In this document: piece by piece, positions 34,250 through 42,316 of the stretch
How the letters are laid out: each line of letters opens with the position of its first letter
Numbering within the stretch: position 1 is the first letter of the stretch
Assembly: GCF_036345255.1 (NCBI RefSeq)
Contig: NZ_CP107783.1
Span: 1,488,001-1,552,000 of the forward strand
Length of the DNA: 64,000 nucleotides
Origin: Streptomyces sp. NBC_00569
Lineage (GTDB): Bacteria; Actinomycetota; Actinomycetes; Streptomycetales; Streptomycetaceae
Reading direction: 5' to 3'
Translations under genes and position numbers: made by a program
The notes under the pieces: model-generated
What the model was told of the DNA's origin: nothing
What the model saw: the letters and a program-made list of their open reading frames with translations, nothing else
The model's database searches: none

Positions 34250-35256
34250 AGGTCGGAGTGCTGTCGTTCGCGCACGTCCACGCGGGCGGGTTCGCCCGCC
34301 TGCTCGACGACATGGAAGGCGTCGAGGTCCTGGCGGCCGACCCGGACACGGATCTGGCGGCGCCGGGCGAGGTCCGCGGCCGGGAGTTCGCCGACCGGCT
34401 CGGGGTGGCCTACGCGCACTCGTACGAGGAGCTGTTCGCCTGGGGCCCCGACAAGGTCGTCGTCTGCTCGGAGAACGTCCGCCACCGGCCCCTCGTGGAG
34501 CTGGCGGCGGCGCACGGCGCGGACGTGCTGTGCGAGAAGCCCCTCGCGACGACGGAGGAGGACGGCGCGGCGATGGTCGAGGCGTGCCGTGCAGCGGGGG
34601 TACGGCTCGCGGTGGCGCACCCCGTCCGTTTCAGCCCGGCGTACACGGCGGTCCGCGCCGCGGTGCGCTCCGGCACCGCGGGCGGCGTCCTCGCGGTGTC
34701 CGGCGCCAACAACGGCTACCTGCCGGCCGCCCGGCGCCGCTGGTTCGCCGATCCCCGACTCGCGGGCGGTGGAGCCCTGATGGACCACACCGTGCACATC
34801 GCGGACCTCCTGGACGACCTCTTCGAGGCGTCACCCGCGACCACCGTGTACGCACAGGTCAACAACGTGCTCCACGAGGGACAGGTGGACGCGGACACCG
34901 CGGGGCTCGTCACGGTCGAGTACGCGAACGGCGCCGTCGCGACGATCGACTGCAGCTGGAGCCAGCCCCAGCACCACCCGGCCTGGGGCGGGTTGCAGAT
35001 GCAGGTGATCGGCGACCGGGCGACCCTGGAGATGGACGCCTTCGACCAGAAGGTCCACGGCTTCAGCGAGTCGTCCCGCGCGCCCTTCGAACTTCCCTAC
35101 GGCGTCAACCTGGACGCCCTGATGCTCCACTCGTTCCTGTACGGGAGCGGCGGCGGGACGAGCGTGACGGACGGCGAATCGGGGCTGCGCTCCCTGCGGA
35201 TCGTCACGGCGGCGTACCGGTCCGCGCGCGAGGGAAGGGCGGTGCCGGTGCGGTGA
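34246..35256 (+). CDS. Gfo/Idh/MocA-family oxidoreductase, second gene of pair
   Basis: 336 residues, coupled to the preceding gene. The N terminus reads MKVGVLSFAHVHAGGFARLL: the usual GxGxxG is replaced by a His-rich turn, as known for some Gfo members that still bind NAD. CEKPLATTEEDGA carries the family lysine and GGALMDHTVHIADLLDDLF the second conserved His block. Two such dehydrogenases in tandem often catalyse successive oxidation and reduction or epimerisation steps at one sugar. The substrate is unknown. Confidence 0.88.
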   Translation: MKVGVLSFAHVHAGGFARLLDDMEGVEVLAADPDTDLAAPGEVRGREFADRLGVAYAHSYEELFAWGPDKVVVCSENVRHRPLVELAAAHGADVLCEKPLATTEEDGAAMVEACRAAGVRLAVAHPVRFSPAYTAVRAAVRSGTAGGVLAVSGANNGYLPAARRRWFADPRLAGGGALMDHTVHIADLLDDLFEASPATTVYAQVNNVLHEGQVDADTAGLVTVEYANGAVATIDCSWSQPQHHPAWGGLQMQVIGDRATLEMDAFDQKVHGFSESSRAPFELPYGVNLDALMLHSFLYGSGGGTSVTDGESGLRSLRIVTAAYRSAREGRAVPVR

Positions 35257-35285
35257 CGTCCGGTGGCTTCTGCCATCGTGACCGC

Positions 35286-35801
35286 ATGAGCGAACTGGTG
35301 GACCGCGTGGACGAATTGGACCGTGTGCTCGGCACCGTGGACCGGGGCGCGGCCGTCCGTGAGGGGTGGCTGCACCGGGTGGCGACGGTCGTGTGCCGCG
35401 ACCCGGCGGGACGGATCCTCGTGCATCGCAGGGCGCCGCACGTCTCCCGCTTCCCCGGGCGGTACAACTGGCTGGTCGGCGGGGGTGTGGACGCGGGCGA
35501 GTCGTACGAGGCCGCGGCGGCCCGCGAGCTCGCGGAGGAACTCGGGGTCACGGCCCCCGTCCGCTTCGTCTTCAAGTACCTGTGCCGCGGGGAGATCGGC
35601 CCGTACTGGCTCGGGGTGCACGAGGCCGTTGTCGACGGGCCGGTCTCGCCGCTCCCCTCCGAGATCGTCTGGCACGACTGGCTCACCGAGGCGGGCCTGA
35701 CGAACGCCATGCGCCAGTACCCGTTCGTGTCGGACTCCCTGGAGGTGCACGCGCGGTACGTCGCCCTGGGCCGCGAGGGCGGGGCGGGGACGGCGCGCTG
35801 A
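35286..35801 (+). CDS. NUDIX hydrolase
   Basis: 171 residues, ATG at 35286. The full Nudix box is present at about 62-85: GGGVDAGESYEAAA then RELAEELGV, matching Gx5Ex7REUxEExGU. Preceding RILVHRRAPHVSRFPGRYNWLVGG fits the MutT/IPP-isomerase-like group that acts on ADP-sugars or similar. It starts 29 bp after the dehydrogenase stop, without a good ribosome site, so cotranscription is possible. A strong hairpin follows the stop. Confidence 0.9.
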   Translation: MSELVDRVDELDRVLGTVDRGAAVREGWLHRVATVVCRDPAGRILVHRRAPHVSRFPGRYNWLVGGGVDAGESYEAAAARELAEELGVTAPVRFVFKYLCRGEIGPYWLGVHEAVVDGPVSPLPSEIVWHDWLTEAGLTNAMRQYPFVSDSLEVHARYVALGREGGAGTAR

Positions 35802-35811
35802 CGGGTGGGAG

Positions 35812-35842
35812 CGCGGGGCCGGGGAGTCCCCCCGGCCCCGCG
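35812..35842 (+). terminator. Hairpin terminator after the NUDIX gene
   Basis: Perfect 13-bp stem, CGCGGGGCCGGGG (35812-35824) paired with CCCCGGCCCCGCG (35830-35842), loop AGTCC. It begins 10 bp after the stop codon. No T tract, as is common in Streptomyces. Confidence 0.7.
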
Positions 35843-36035
35843 ATTGCCCCGTAGGCGCAGGTGAGCGCCATCCCCCGCGCGCATGCGTCCGGCGCGTGCG
35901 GCAGGATGTCCCGGCGCGTCGGAGCAGGCGCGGCAGCTCCACTTACGGACAAGCAGGTAGCAAGGTGACGACACATCACATACGGCCGCTCCCGGCGGCG
36001 TACGACGACCTCGGTCACGGCACGGGAGGCCGCCG

Positions 36036-37109
36036 GTGAACCGTGCGATGACACCCGACGATCTGATAGTGGCCGGGATCGCGGTCGCCGCGGGGCTTGC
36101 GGCCGGTCTTCTCCTGCGCATGATGCTGCGCTGGCTGGGGGTGCGCGCGGACCGGACGCGCTGGGGCGGTGACGACGTCATCGTGGATGCGCTGCGCAGC
36201 CTCGTGCCGTGGGCGGCGGTCGCGGCCGGTGTCGCGGTGGCGGCCTCCGCGCTGCCGCTCACCACGCGGACCCGGCACAACGTCACCGTGACGCTGACGG
36301 CGCTGCTGATCCTCGTCGCCACGTTCACCGCGGGCCGGGTGATCTCCGGGCTCGTGCGGTCGGTGGCCCAGTCGCGGTCCGCGGTCGCCGGGTCGGCCAC
36401 CATCTTCGTGAACATCACGCGGGTCGTGGTGCTCGCGGTGGGCTTCCTCGTGGTCCTGCAGACGCTGGGCATCTCCATCGCCCCGCTGCTGACCGCCCTC
36501 GGCGTCGGCGGTCTCGCGGTGGCGCTCGCGCTCCAGGACACGCTCGCGAACCTCTTCGCGGGCGTGCACATCCTGGCTTCCAAGACCGTGCAGCCCGGTG
36601 ACTACATCCGGCTCAGCAGCGGTGAGGAGGGCTACGTCGTCGACATCAACTGGCGCAACACCGTGGTGCGTCAGCTCTCCAACAACCTGGTGATCATCCC
36701 GAACGCCAAGCTCGCCTCGACCAACATGACCAACTACAGCCGCCCGGAACAGCAGATGACGCTGCTCGTCCAGGTCGGCGTCGGCTACGACAGCGACCTG
36801 GAGCACGTCGAGCGGGTCACGGCCGAGGTGGTCGAGAGTGTCATGGTCGACATCACCGGTGCCGTCCCTGATCATGAACCGGCCATCCGCTTCCACACGT
36901 TCGGTGACTCCCGCATCAGCTTCACGGTGATCCTGGGCGTCGGCGAGTTCAGCGACCAGTACCGGATCAAGCACGAGTTCATCAAGCGCCTGCACGCCCG
37001 GTACCGGGACGAGGGCATCCGGATCCCGGCGCCCACGCGGACGGTGGCGCTCCAGCAGGGAGCGGTGGCCATTCCGCACCAGCGCGAGGCCGCACCGCCC
37101 ATGCCGTGA
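36036..37109 (+). CDS. Small-conductance mechanosensitive channel (MscS family)
   Basis: 357 residues, GTG start with GGGAGG upstream; ATG at 36048 is an alternative. Three membrane segments (about 8-30, 55-78, 85-105) precede the pore helix: APLLTALGVGGLAVALALQDTLANLF (split here as APLLTALGVGGLA and ALALQDTLANLF), the most conserved part of MscS. The beta domain reads VQPGDYIRL and NNLVIIPNAKLASTNMTNYS. The C-terminal alpha/beta domain ends at about 335. It opens under membrane tension to release solutes after osmotic downshock. It is a single-gene unit. Confidence 0.92.
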   Translation: MNRAMTPDDLIVAGIAVAAGLAAGLLLRMMLRWLGVRADRTRWGGDDVIVDALRSLVPWAAVAAGVAVAASALPLTTRTRHNVTVTLTALLILVATFTAGRVISGLVRSVAQSRSAVAGSATIFVNITRVVVLAVGFLVVLQTLGISIAPLLTALGVGGLAVALALQDTLANLFAGVHILASKTVQPGDYIRLSSGEEGYVVDINWRNTVVRQLSNNLVIIPNAKLASTNMTNYSRPEQQMTLLVQVGVGYDSDLEHVERVTAEVVESVMVDITGAVPDHEPAIRFHTFGDSRISFTVILGVGEFSDQYRIKHEFIKRLHARYRDEGIRIPAPTRTVALQQGAVAIPHQREAAPPMP

Positions 37110-37123
37110 CGACGGCGTGGTCA

Positions 37124-37162
37124 GGGGGAGCCGGTCCGTCCGGACAGCGGACCGGCTCCCCC
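37124..37162. terminator. Bidirectional hairpin between MscS and sorbosone-dehydrogenase genes
   Basis: Perfect 15-bp stem, GGGGGAGCCGGTCCG (37124-37138) and CGGACCGGCTCCCCC (37148-37162), with a 9-base loop, between convergent stop codons. Confidence 0.8.
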
Positions 37163-37185
37163 TCCGTGTTTCCGACCCCGCTGGG

Positions 37186-39309
37186 TCAGTCGCTCGCCAC
37201 CGTGCCCGTGACCTTCAGGTTCCGGATCCGGCCGTTGTTGTCGAACGAGCCGAAGCCCACGCGGCCGGAGGAGAACACCGGGTCCGTGCCCGTGATGAGC
37301 GGGGTGCGGCTGCCGTCCATGTAGACCGCCGTCTCGCCGGTGTCCGCGCAGTGGGTGAGGCGGACCTTGTGCCAGGCGGCGTCCTTGATGGCCGGGGGCG
37401 CGCCGTAGGTGCCGTTCCATTGGTCGTCGATGCGCAGCCGGTCCGCGTTGTCGACCGTGAACAGGCCGTTGTGCGGGTAGATGCTGTTGTCGCTGGACAG
37501 GTGCGCGTACTGGAACCGGGTGTCGGAGTTGTAGTCCCAGACGACGATGACGTCCCGGTTGGTGATGTCGACCGGGGTGTCGATGCGCACCTCGGCCTCG
37601 ATCGTCACGTTCGAGTAGCGCGGGCCCGCGGTGAGGACGGCGTACTCGAAGGGGCGTCGCGGGCCGGGGCGGGAGACGCCCGGCTCGGTGAGGACCGTCT
37701 CGCGCCGGGTGAACTCCCACTTGGCGGGGGTGACCGGGGCCCAGTTGTCCGCGCCGGTGGTGTGCGTGGTGGGGGTGTTGCCCACCTTGCAGTCGGCGAA
37801 GGTGCGGGTGCCGGTGACCTTCCAGACCTTGCCGTTCGCCTTGGAGACGATGTAGAGGTCACCGGCGAGGTCGGTGCCGAAGCGCAGGTCGACGCGCTGG
37901 TCCCCGGCGAGGTCGCGCATGGTGACCTTCTTGCCGGTGGCCTGGTCGTACAGCATCAGCGACTTGAGCGGCGCGAGGCCGGCGCCGCGGCGCATGTCGT
38001 GGGTGTCGGCCGCCAGGATCCGGCCGTCGACGAGGTCACCGAAGATGTACGTGCCGCGCAGCTCGGGCGCGTCCTTGCCGCGGTACACGAAGCCGCCGGC
38101 GATCGCGCGGCCCACGTCGGAGCGGCAGTCCCAGCCGGCTCCGGGGTCGTGGTCGTACGCGGCGACGGGGTACGTGTAGCCGTACTTGGCGTCGTCGGCG
38201 GGCAGCGGCGCGATGCGGGCGCACGGGTCGGTGGTCTTCTTGTCGAAGAGGAACGGGCCCTCGCGTTCACTCCAGCCGAAGTTGTCGCCGGCCTTGACCT
38301 CGTACACCGACTCGATGGCGTGCTCGCCGATGTGGCCGAGGTACATGCGGTGGCTGCCGCCGGTGTCCCAGCTGAAGCGGTGCGGGTCGCGCATGCCGAC
38401 GGCGTAGATCTCGCCGAGGGCGCCCGGCGTGGACACGAACGGGTTGTCGGCCGGAATGCCGTAGTTGCCGTTCGCGCTGTTGCGGCCCGCCGGGTCGATG
38501 CGCAGGAGCTTGCCGTGCGGGAGCGCCATGTTCTGCGGTTCGCTGTTGCCGACGCCCTGACCGCCGTCGCCGACGGCGAGGTAGAGCAACCCGTAGTCCT
38601 TGTCGTGGGGCTTGGCGGTCGGGTTGAAGTCGATCTGCTGGATGCCGTGCACCTGGCCGGTGAAGCCGATGCGCAGGACCTCGCGGTGGGTGCCGTGGAA
38701 GACGGCGGCCTTCGGGTCGTCGGCGGTCCACTCGGTGATGACGCCGTGGTAAGTGGTGGTCCCGGCCTGCTTGAAGTCGGGGGCCTGGGTGACCTTCGAG
38801 GCCAGTTCGGTGTGGATGGTGTAGAAGCGGCCGTTCTTGGCGAACTGCGGGTGGAACGCGGCGTATCCGAAGCCCTGACCGAGGCCGCGGCCCGAGAAGA
38901 AGTTCGGGAAGGTGCCCTTCACGTCGAGGTACGGGTGCGGGGTGCCGCCGGTGTCCTTGCCGGCGGTGCCGGGGTCGGTGAGGTAGAGCGTCCCGTTGAG
39001 GTCCGGGGTCGCCATCCGGCCCGAACCGTCCGGGAGTTCGTTGATGGTGTTGATCCTGGCGTGCCGCATCAGACGCGGGTCCGTCGGGGCCGGGACCGGC
39101 TCCGACTTGGGGAACTGGGCGTACTCGGTGAGGACCAGGCCGGTCCTCGACTGGGCGGGCTTCTCCGGGATCGGGTCGCTCAGGCCCGCCGTCGCGGCGG
39201 TGGGAGCGGGCTCGTCGGCGTGCGAGGGCGCGGCGAGCGCGCCGAGCGCCAGGGTGGCGGTGACGGCGAAGGCCGCCCAGAGTCTTGGATTCTTGCGTCG
39301 TGCTGCCAT
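37186..39309 (-). CDS. Secreted PQQ-type glucose/sorbosone dehydrogenase-like protein with C-terminal ConA-like domain
   Basis: 707 residues. Sec signal peptide at 1-31 (ALGALAAPSHA). Residues about 65-490 form a six-bladed glucose/sorbosone dehydrogenase propeller with GLGQGFGYAAFHPQF, GLLYLAVGDGGQG, HGKLLRIDPAG, GMRDPHRFSWD and AGDNFGWSEREGP (PQQ-binding-region motifs). The final 200 residues are a beta-sandwich of the 3-keto-disaccharide hydrolase/LamG type (WEFTRRETVL, YDVYMDGSRT-like strands). It acts outside the cell on sugars. It lies 52 bp downstream of a secreted LamG protein, and the two share a promoter with a LacI-type operator. Confidence 0.85.
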   Translation of the reverse strand: MAARRKNPRLWAAFAVTATLALGALAAPSHADEPAPTAATAGLSDPIPEKPAQSRTGLVLTEYAQFPKSEPVPAPTDPRLMRHARINTINELPDGSGRMATPDLNGTLYLTDPGTAGKDTGGTPHPYLDVKGTFPNFFSGRGLGQGFGYAAFHPQFAKNGRFYTIHTELASKVTQAPDFKQAGTTTYHGVITEWTADDPKAAVFHGTHREVLRIGFTGQVHGIQQIDFNPTAKPHDKDYGLLYLAVGDGGQGVGNSEPQNMALPHGKLLRIDPAGRNSANGNYGIPADNPFVSTPGALGEIYAVGMRDPHRFSWDTGGSHRMYLGHIGEHAIESVYEVKAGDNFGWSEREGPFLFDKKTTDPCARIAPLPADDAKYGYTYPVAAYDHDPGAGWDCRSDVGRAIAGGFVYRGKDAPELRGTYIFGDLVDGRILAADTHDMRRGAGLAPLKSLMLYDQATGKKVTMRDLAGDQRVDLRFGTDLAGDLYIVSKANGKVWKVTGTRTFADCKVGNTPTTHTTGADNWAPVTPAKWEFTRRETVLTEPGVSRPGPRRPFEYAVLTAGPRYSNVTIEAEVRIDTPVDITNRDVIVVWDYNSDTRFQYAHLSSDNSIYPHNGLFTVDNADRLRIDDQWNGTYGAPPAIKDAAWHKVRLTHCADTGETAVYMDGSRTPLITGTDPVFSSGRVGFGSFDNNGRIRNLKVTGTVASD

Positions 39310-39361
39310 GCGGGTCCCTTCGGATGGCGAGTACGGCTGAGTGGAAGCGGTGGACGAGGCG

Positions 39362-40444
39362 TCAGTGGCCCTTCGTCATGCGGCGGTACTCGGCGCCTAC
39401 CTGACCTGCCGTCACCTCGCGGTCCAGGAAGAGGAGATCGTCCATGCGGCAGTCGCAGGCGTTGTTCTCGCGCGTGTTCTGCGGGAAGCTGCCGCCGATC
39501 TTGATGCCGCGGGGGTCGGTCGGCGAGGCGCGGTGCGGCGCCGGCGTGGTGGTGAGCTCCCAGGGGTCGCCCGGCGTGACGTAGAAGCCGTCGAGGGGCT
39601 TGCCGTCGCGGTACAGGGCCATCGTGCCGTCGCGGAAGTCGAAGGTGGCGGCCAGATGGACCCACTCGCCCCGGGGCAACACCTTCTGCCAGTCGGCGGA
39701 GGCCGCGAAGGTCTGGGAGGCGCCGCTGTCGAGGCGACGGCCGAGCGCGACGAGCTTCAACTCGCCGTTCACCTGGATGAGTTCGAGCAGCGCGCGTACG
39801 GCGTGCCCGTCACTGGTGCCGGAGAGCACCCCGGCGAGTCCGATCGCTCCGTAGCGGTCGGTGGGGTTGGCGGTGTTGGAGTTGAGGGTGGGGTTGTCGC
39901 CCGTCATCTTGAACCAGCCCATGACGGTGGCGGCCTTGGCGCTGTTGAAGGCGCCGAGGGAACCGACCCCGGCCTCGTCCCAAGTACCCGCTTTCCAGTC
40001 GTCGTTGCCCGCCGCGGCGGGGTTCTGCTGGCGCACCTGGAGGGCGGGCGAGCTGCCCCGGTACGCCTCGTCGTCCACGCGCATGGCGGAGCCGCCGTTG
40101 ATGAGCGTGAGCGGGGTGCCGGAGCGTCCGATGTCCCGCTCCCTGGCGGGATCGGCGGGATCGGGGTGCCCGAAGTCGTAGGCGGCCACGGCCCGGGCGC
40201 GCAACGGGCCGTGTCCCGCGGGGCCGTTGGCCTGCGCGGGGACCGTGTGGGCGGGGCCGCTCGCCTGCGCGGGAAGCGCGGCGGCGGCGAGGACGGCGAC
40301 CGAGGCGAGGGCCACGGCGGCGAGTGCAGTACGTCGGGTCCGGCGGGTGTCCCGGGCGGATCGGGTGCGCCGGGCGCGTGGTTCGAGCCCGGTGCGGACG
40401 GCGGTCCGGGCGATCACGGTACGTCTGGTGCGGGGCAGTCTCAT
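39362..40444 (-). CDS. Secreted LamG/concanavalin-like domain protein
   Basis: 360 residues from the ATG at 40444 (GGAGG upstream). A long Arg-rich leader precedes a hydrophobic signal (ALAAVALASVAVLAAAALP) with cleavage near AQA-SG, residue about 62. The mature protein is a jelly-roll of the LamG/Laminin_G_3 class: YDFGHPDPA, TVMGWFKMTGD, GEWVHLAATFDFRDGTMALY and a C-terminal Cys pair (ACDCRMDDLLF). Such domains bind polysaccharides and often accompany secreted sugar enzymes. It is the first gene of the pair with the sorbosone dehydrogenase, and probably targets that enzyme's substrate. Confidence 0.82.
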   Translation of the reverse strand: MRLPRTRRTVIARTAVRTGLEPRARRTRSARDTRRTRRTALAAVALASVAVLAAAALPAQASGPAHTVPAQANGPAGHGPLRARAVAAYDFGHPDPADPARERDIGRSGTPLTLINGGSAMRVDDEAYRGSSPALQVRQQNPAAAGNDDWKAGTWDEAGVGSLGAFNSAKAATVMGWFKMTGDNPTLNSNTANPTDRYGAIGLAGVLSGTSDGHAVRALLELIQVNGELKLVALGRRLDSGASQTFAASADWQKVLPRGEWVHLAATFDFRDGTMALYRDGKPLDGFYVTPGDPWELTTTPAPHRASPTDPRGIKIGGSFPQNTRENNACDCRMDDLLFLDREVTAGQVGAEYRRMTKGH

Positions 40445-40498
40445 ACGGCCTCCGAGCGGCAACGAAGGGGCTGCCGACCGGGATTCTCCCGACCGGCA

Positions 40499-40555
40499 GA
40501 AAGCGCTTTCGTCACGTGCGGGCACCATGTAACTCCCTCACCGCAACCCTGACAA
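40499..40555 (-). promoter_or_regulatory. Promoter with LacI-family palindrome before the LamG/sorbosone operon
   Basis: GAAAGCGCTTTC (40499-40510) is a perfect 12-bp palindrome with the central CG of LacI-family operators. It lies just downstream of a likely promoter on the minus strand: TTGTCA (40550-40555), 18 bp, TACATG (40526-40531). No LacI-type gene is in the window. Confidence 0.55.
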
Positions 40556-40605
40556 TGGGCGTGTCCGCGCCATTTTTCGAAGGCGCGCCGCCGGGCAGCC
40601 GATGC

Positions 40606-40639
40606 GGCCCCGGACTCCCGTCCCCGACCCACGGTGCAA
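40606..40639 (+). repeat. 34-bp repeat, copy A
   Basis: It matches the reverse complement of 42230-42263 at 30 of 34 positions, and weaker similarity extends a further 40-50 bp on the outer (left) side. The two copies flank the FAD monooxygenase gene in opposite orientation. Confidence 0.6.
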
Positions 40640-40870
40640 AACAGCGCCGGGCGCGAGAACGCCCGACGTCCGGGCGCCACAGCGCTGCCGCCTGATTCTC
40701 CGCCGAGGCCCTGGTGAGGTCCGGCGGCGCCGGCCGCGGCTCGATGCCGGATGCGCCCCTCTGCCCCGCAACCGAGCACGGCGCGGATCATCCGTCCGCC
40801 GTCTCACGCCGCCGTCTCGGTTCGGTCAAGGGGCGGACCGGCTCGGTGAGGGGCCCTAGGTTGTACTGAC

Positions 40871-41995
40871 ATGACACCCCGTATCGCCGTGATCGGCAGC
40901 GGCCCCGCCGGCCTCACTCTCGCCCGCGTCCTGCACCGTCATGGCCACCCTGTCACCGTCCTCGAACGCGATCCCTCCCGCGACGCCCGGCCCCCGGGCG
41001 GCACGCTGGACCTGCACGAGGGGCTGGGCCAGCTGGCGCTGGAGAAGGCGGGGCTGCTGGCGGAGTTCCGGGCGCTGTCCCGTCCCGAGGGGCAGGCCAT
41101 GCGCATCCTGGACACGGACGGGACCGTCCTGCGCGACTGGCCACCTCGTCCGGACGACCGGGCCAATCCCGAGATCGACCGCGGGCAACTGCGTGACCTG
41201 TTGCTCGGGCCTGTGGACGTTCAATGGGGGCGGGACGTGACGGAGGTGGTGCCGGAGAGCCCGGACGGCGTGCTGGTCCATTTCGCGGACGGGCAAACGG
41301 AGACGTTCGACCTCGTGATCGGCGCGGACGGTGCCTGGTCCCGGGTCCGCCCCGCGGTCTCGTCCGCGACGCCGCAGTACACCGGCGTCACCTCGGTCGA
41401 GACCTCCCTGGACGACGTCGACACCCGCCATCCCGACCTCGCCCGGCTGGTCGGCGACGGATCCGTTGCGGTGTACGGCGTGAACCGCGCGCTCGTCGCC
41501 CAGCGCAACAGCGGCGGCCACGTCAAGGCGTACGCCCAGTTCCGCGTGCCGCTGGACCAGAACACGAACCTGGACCCGGCCGACGTCGAGGCCGTGCGAT
41601 CGAGCCTGCTGGCTCTGTTCGACGGCTGGGCCGCTCCCGTCCTCGACCTCCTCCGCCACGGCACCGCGTTCGTCCGACGCCCCCTCTACGTCCTGCCCGT
41701 GTCCCACACCTGGACCCACGTCTCCGGGGTGACGCTCCTGGGCGACGCCGCCCACCTGATGCCCCCGTTGGGGGCGGGCGCGAACCTCGCGATGCTGGAA
41801 GGCGCCGAACTCGCCGAGTCCATCGCAGCCGCCCCCGGCCCCGCAGATCTGGACGAGGCCGTCCGCGCCTTCGAGGAACAGATGTGGGCGCGGGCCGGCA
41901 GGTGGGCGAACATCACGGCGGCCGGTCTGGAACGCCTCGTGAGCCCGGACCCCTCCGAGGCCCTCGCCCTCTTCGACGAGGTCCAGCCTTCCTGA
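40871..41995 (+). CDS. FAD-dependent monooxygenase (TetX/PHBH-like)
   Basis: 374 residues. Class A flavin monooxygenase: GSGPAGLTLARVLHRHG dinucleotide fold, LIGADGAWSRVR (DG motif; reads VIGADGAWS), and GDAAHLMPPLGAGANLAMLEG (shown as GDAAHLMPPLGAGAN) that binds the flavin ribityl. The family contains the tetracycline-inactivating TetX and many aromatic hydroxylases, so the substrate could be an antibiotic or aromatic compound. It is flanked on both sides by an inverted 34-bp repeat, a hint of past mobility. No regulator is adjacent. Confidence 0.88.
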   Translation: MTPRIAVIGSGPAGLTLARVLHRHGHPVTVLERDPSRDARPPGGTLDLHEGLGQLALEKAGLLAEFRALSRPEGQAMRILDTDGTVLRDWPPRPDDRANPEIDRGQLRDLLLGPVDVQWGRDVTEVVPESPDGVLVHFADGQTETFDLVIGADGAWSRVRPAVSSATPQYTGVTSVETSLDDVDTRHPDLARLVGDGSVAVYGVNRALVAQRNSGGHVKAYAQFRVPLDQNTNLDPADVEAVRSSLLALFDGWAAPVLDLLRHGTAFVRRPLYVLPVSHTWTHVSGVTLLGDAAHLMPPLGAGANLAMLEGAELAESIAAAPGPADLDEAVRAFEEQMWARAGRWANITAAGLERLVSPDPSEALALFDEVQPS

Positions 41996-42316
41996 CGGCC
42001 GGGCGAGCGAGCATGGCCCGGGTCCGCCGGTTCCCCGCCCTCGGACTGTCCCGCGCGACTGAAAGAGTTTCTCCTGGTCCTGCCAACGCGCGCCCGGCAG
42101 ATCCTGGTGCCGGCGGATCGCTGCGTGGTACTCGATGCGAGTGGCCTCGAAGTCGCCGGCCCGGGCAGGTCGTTCTGGTGAGACATCAGAGCGCCAGGAA
42201 GCGGGAAGGCGCGAGGCCCCGCGTCTACGTTGCACCGTGGGTCAGAGACAGGAGTGCGGGGCCGTTGCGGGCTGCCCCTGGGCGGAAAGGGGGCGCGGGT
42301 CGGCAATGGGCGCGCC
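41996..42316. other. Intergenic region between convergent genes with repeat copy B
   Basis: 321 bp. It holds copy B of the inverted repeat (42230-42263) and an 8-bp perfect inverted repeat GGCCCCGC (42215-42222) / GCGGGGCC (42256-42263), whose hairpin could terminate either convergent transcript. No gene is supported. A minus-strand frame reading FEATRIEYHAAIRRHQDLP looks protein-like but has no start or recognisable family. Confidence 0.45.
42230..42263 (-). repeat. 34-bp repeat, copy B
   Basis: Inverted relative to copy A at 40606-40639, 30 of 34 identical, sharing the core GACCCACGGTGCAA when read on the minus strand. Part of a hairpin-forming stretch. Confidence 0.6.

Larger units (their letters stand above)
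40445..40870. other. Intergenic region with LacI-type operator and repeat copy A
   Basis: 426 bp between divergent genes. It holds the promoter and operator for the LamG operon and one copy of a 34-bp inverted repeat (40606-40639). Open frames here lack ribosome sites and homology. Nothing else is evident. Confidence 0.5.

Noticed and set aside
37117..39504. A 795-codon plus-strand open frame opposite the sorbosone dehydrogenase
   Set aside because: Same GC-bias artefact: no ribosome site, no recognisable motif, while the minus strand has a signal peptide and propeller motifs.
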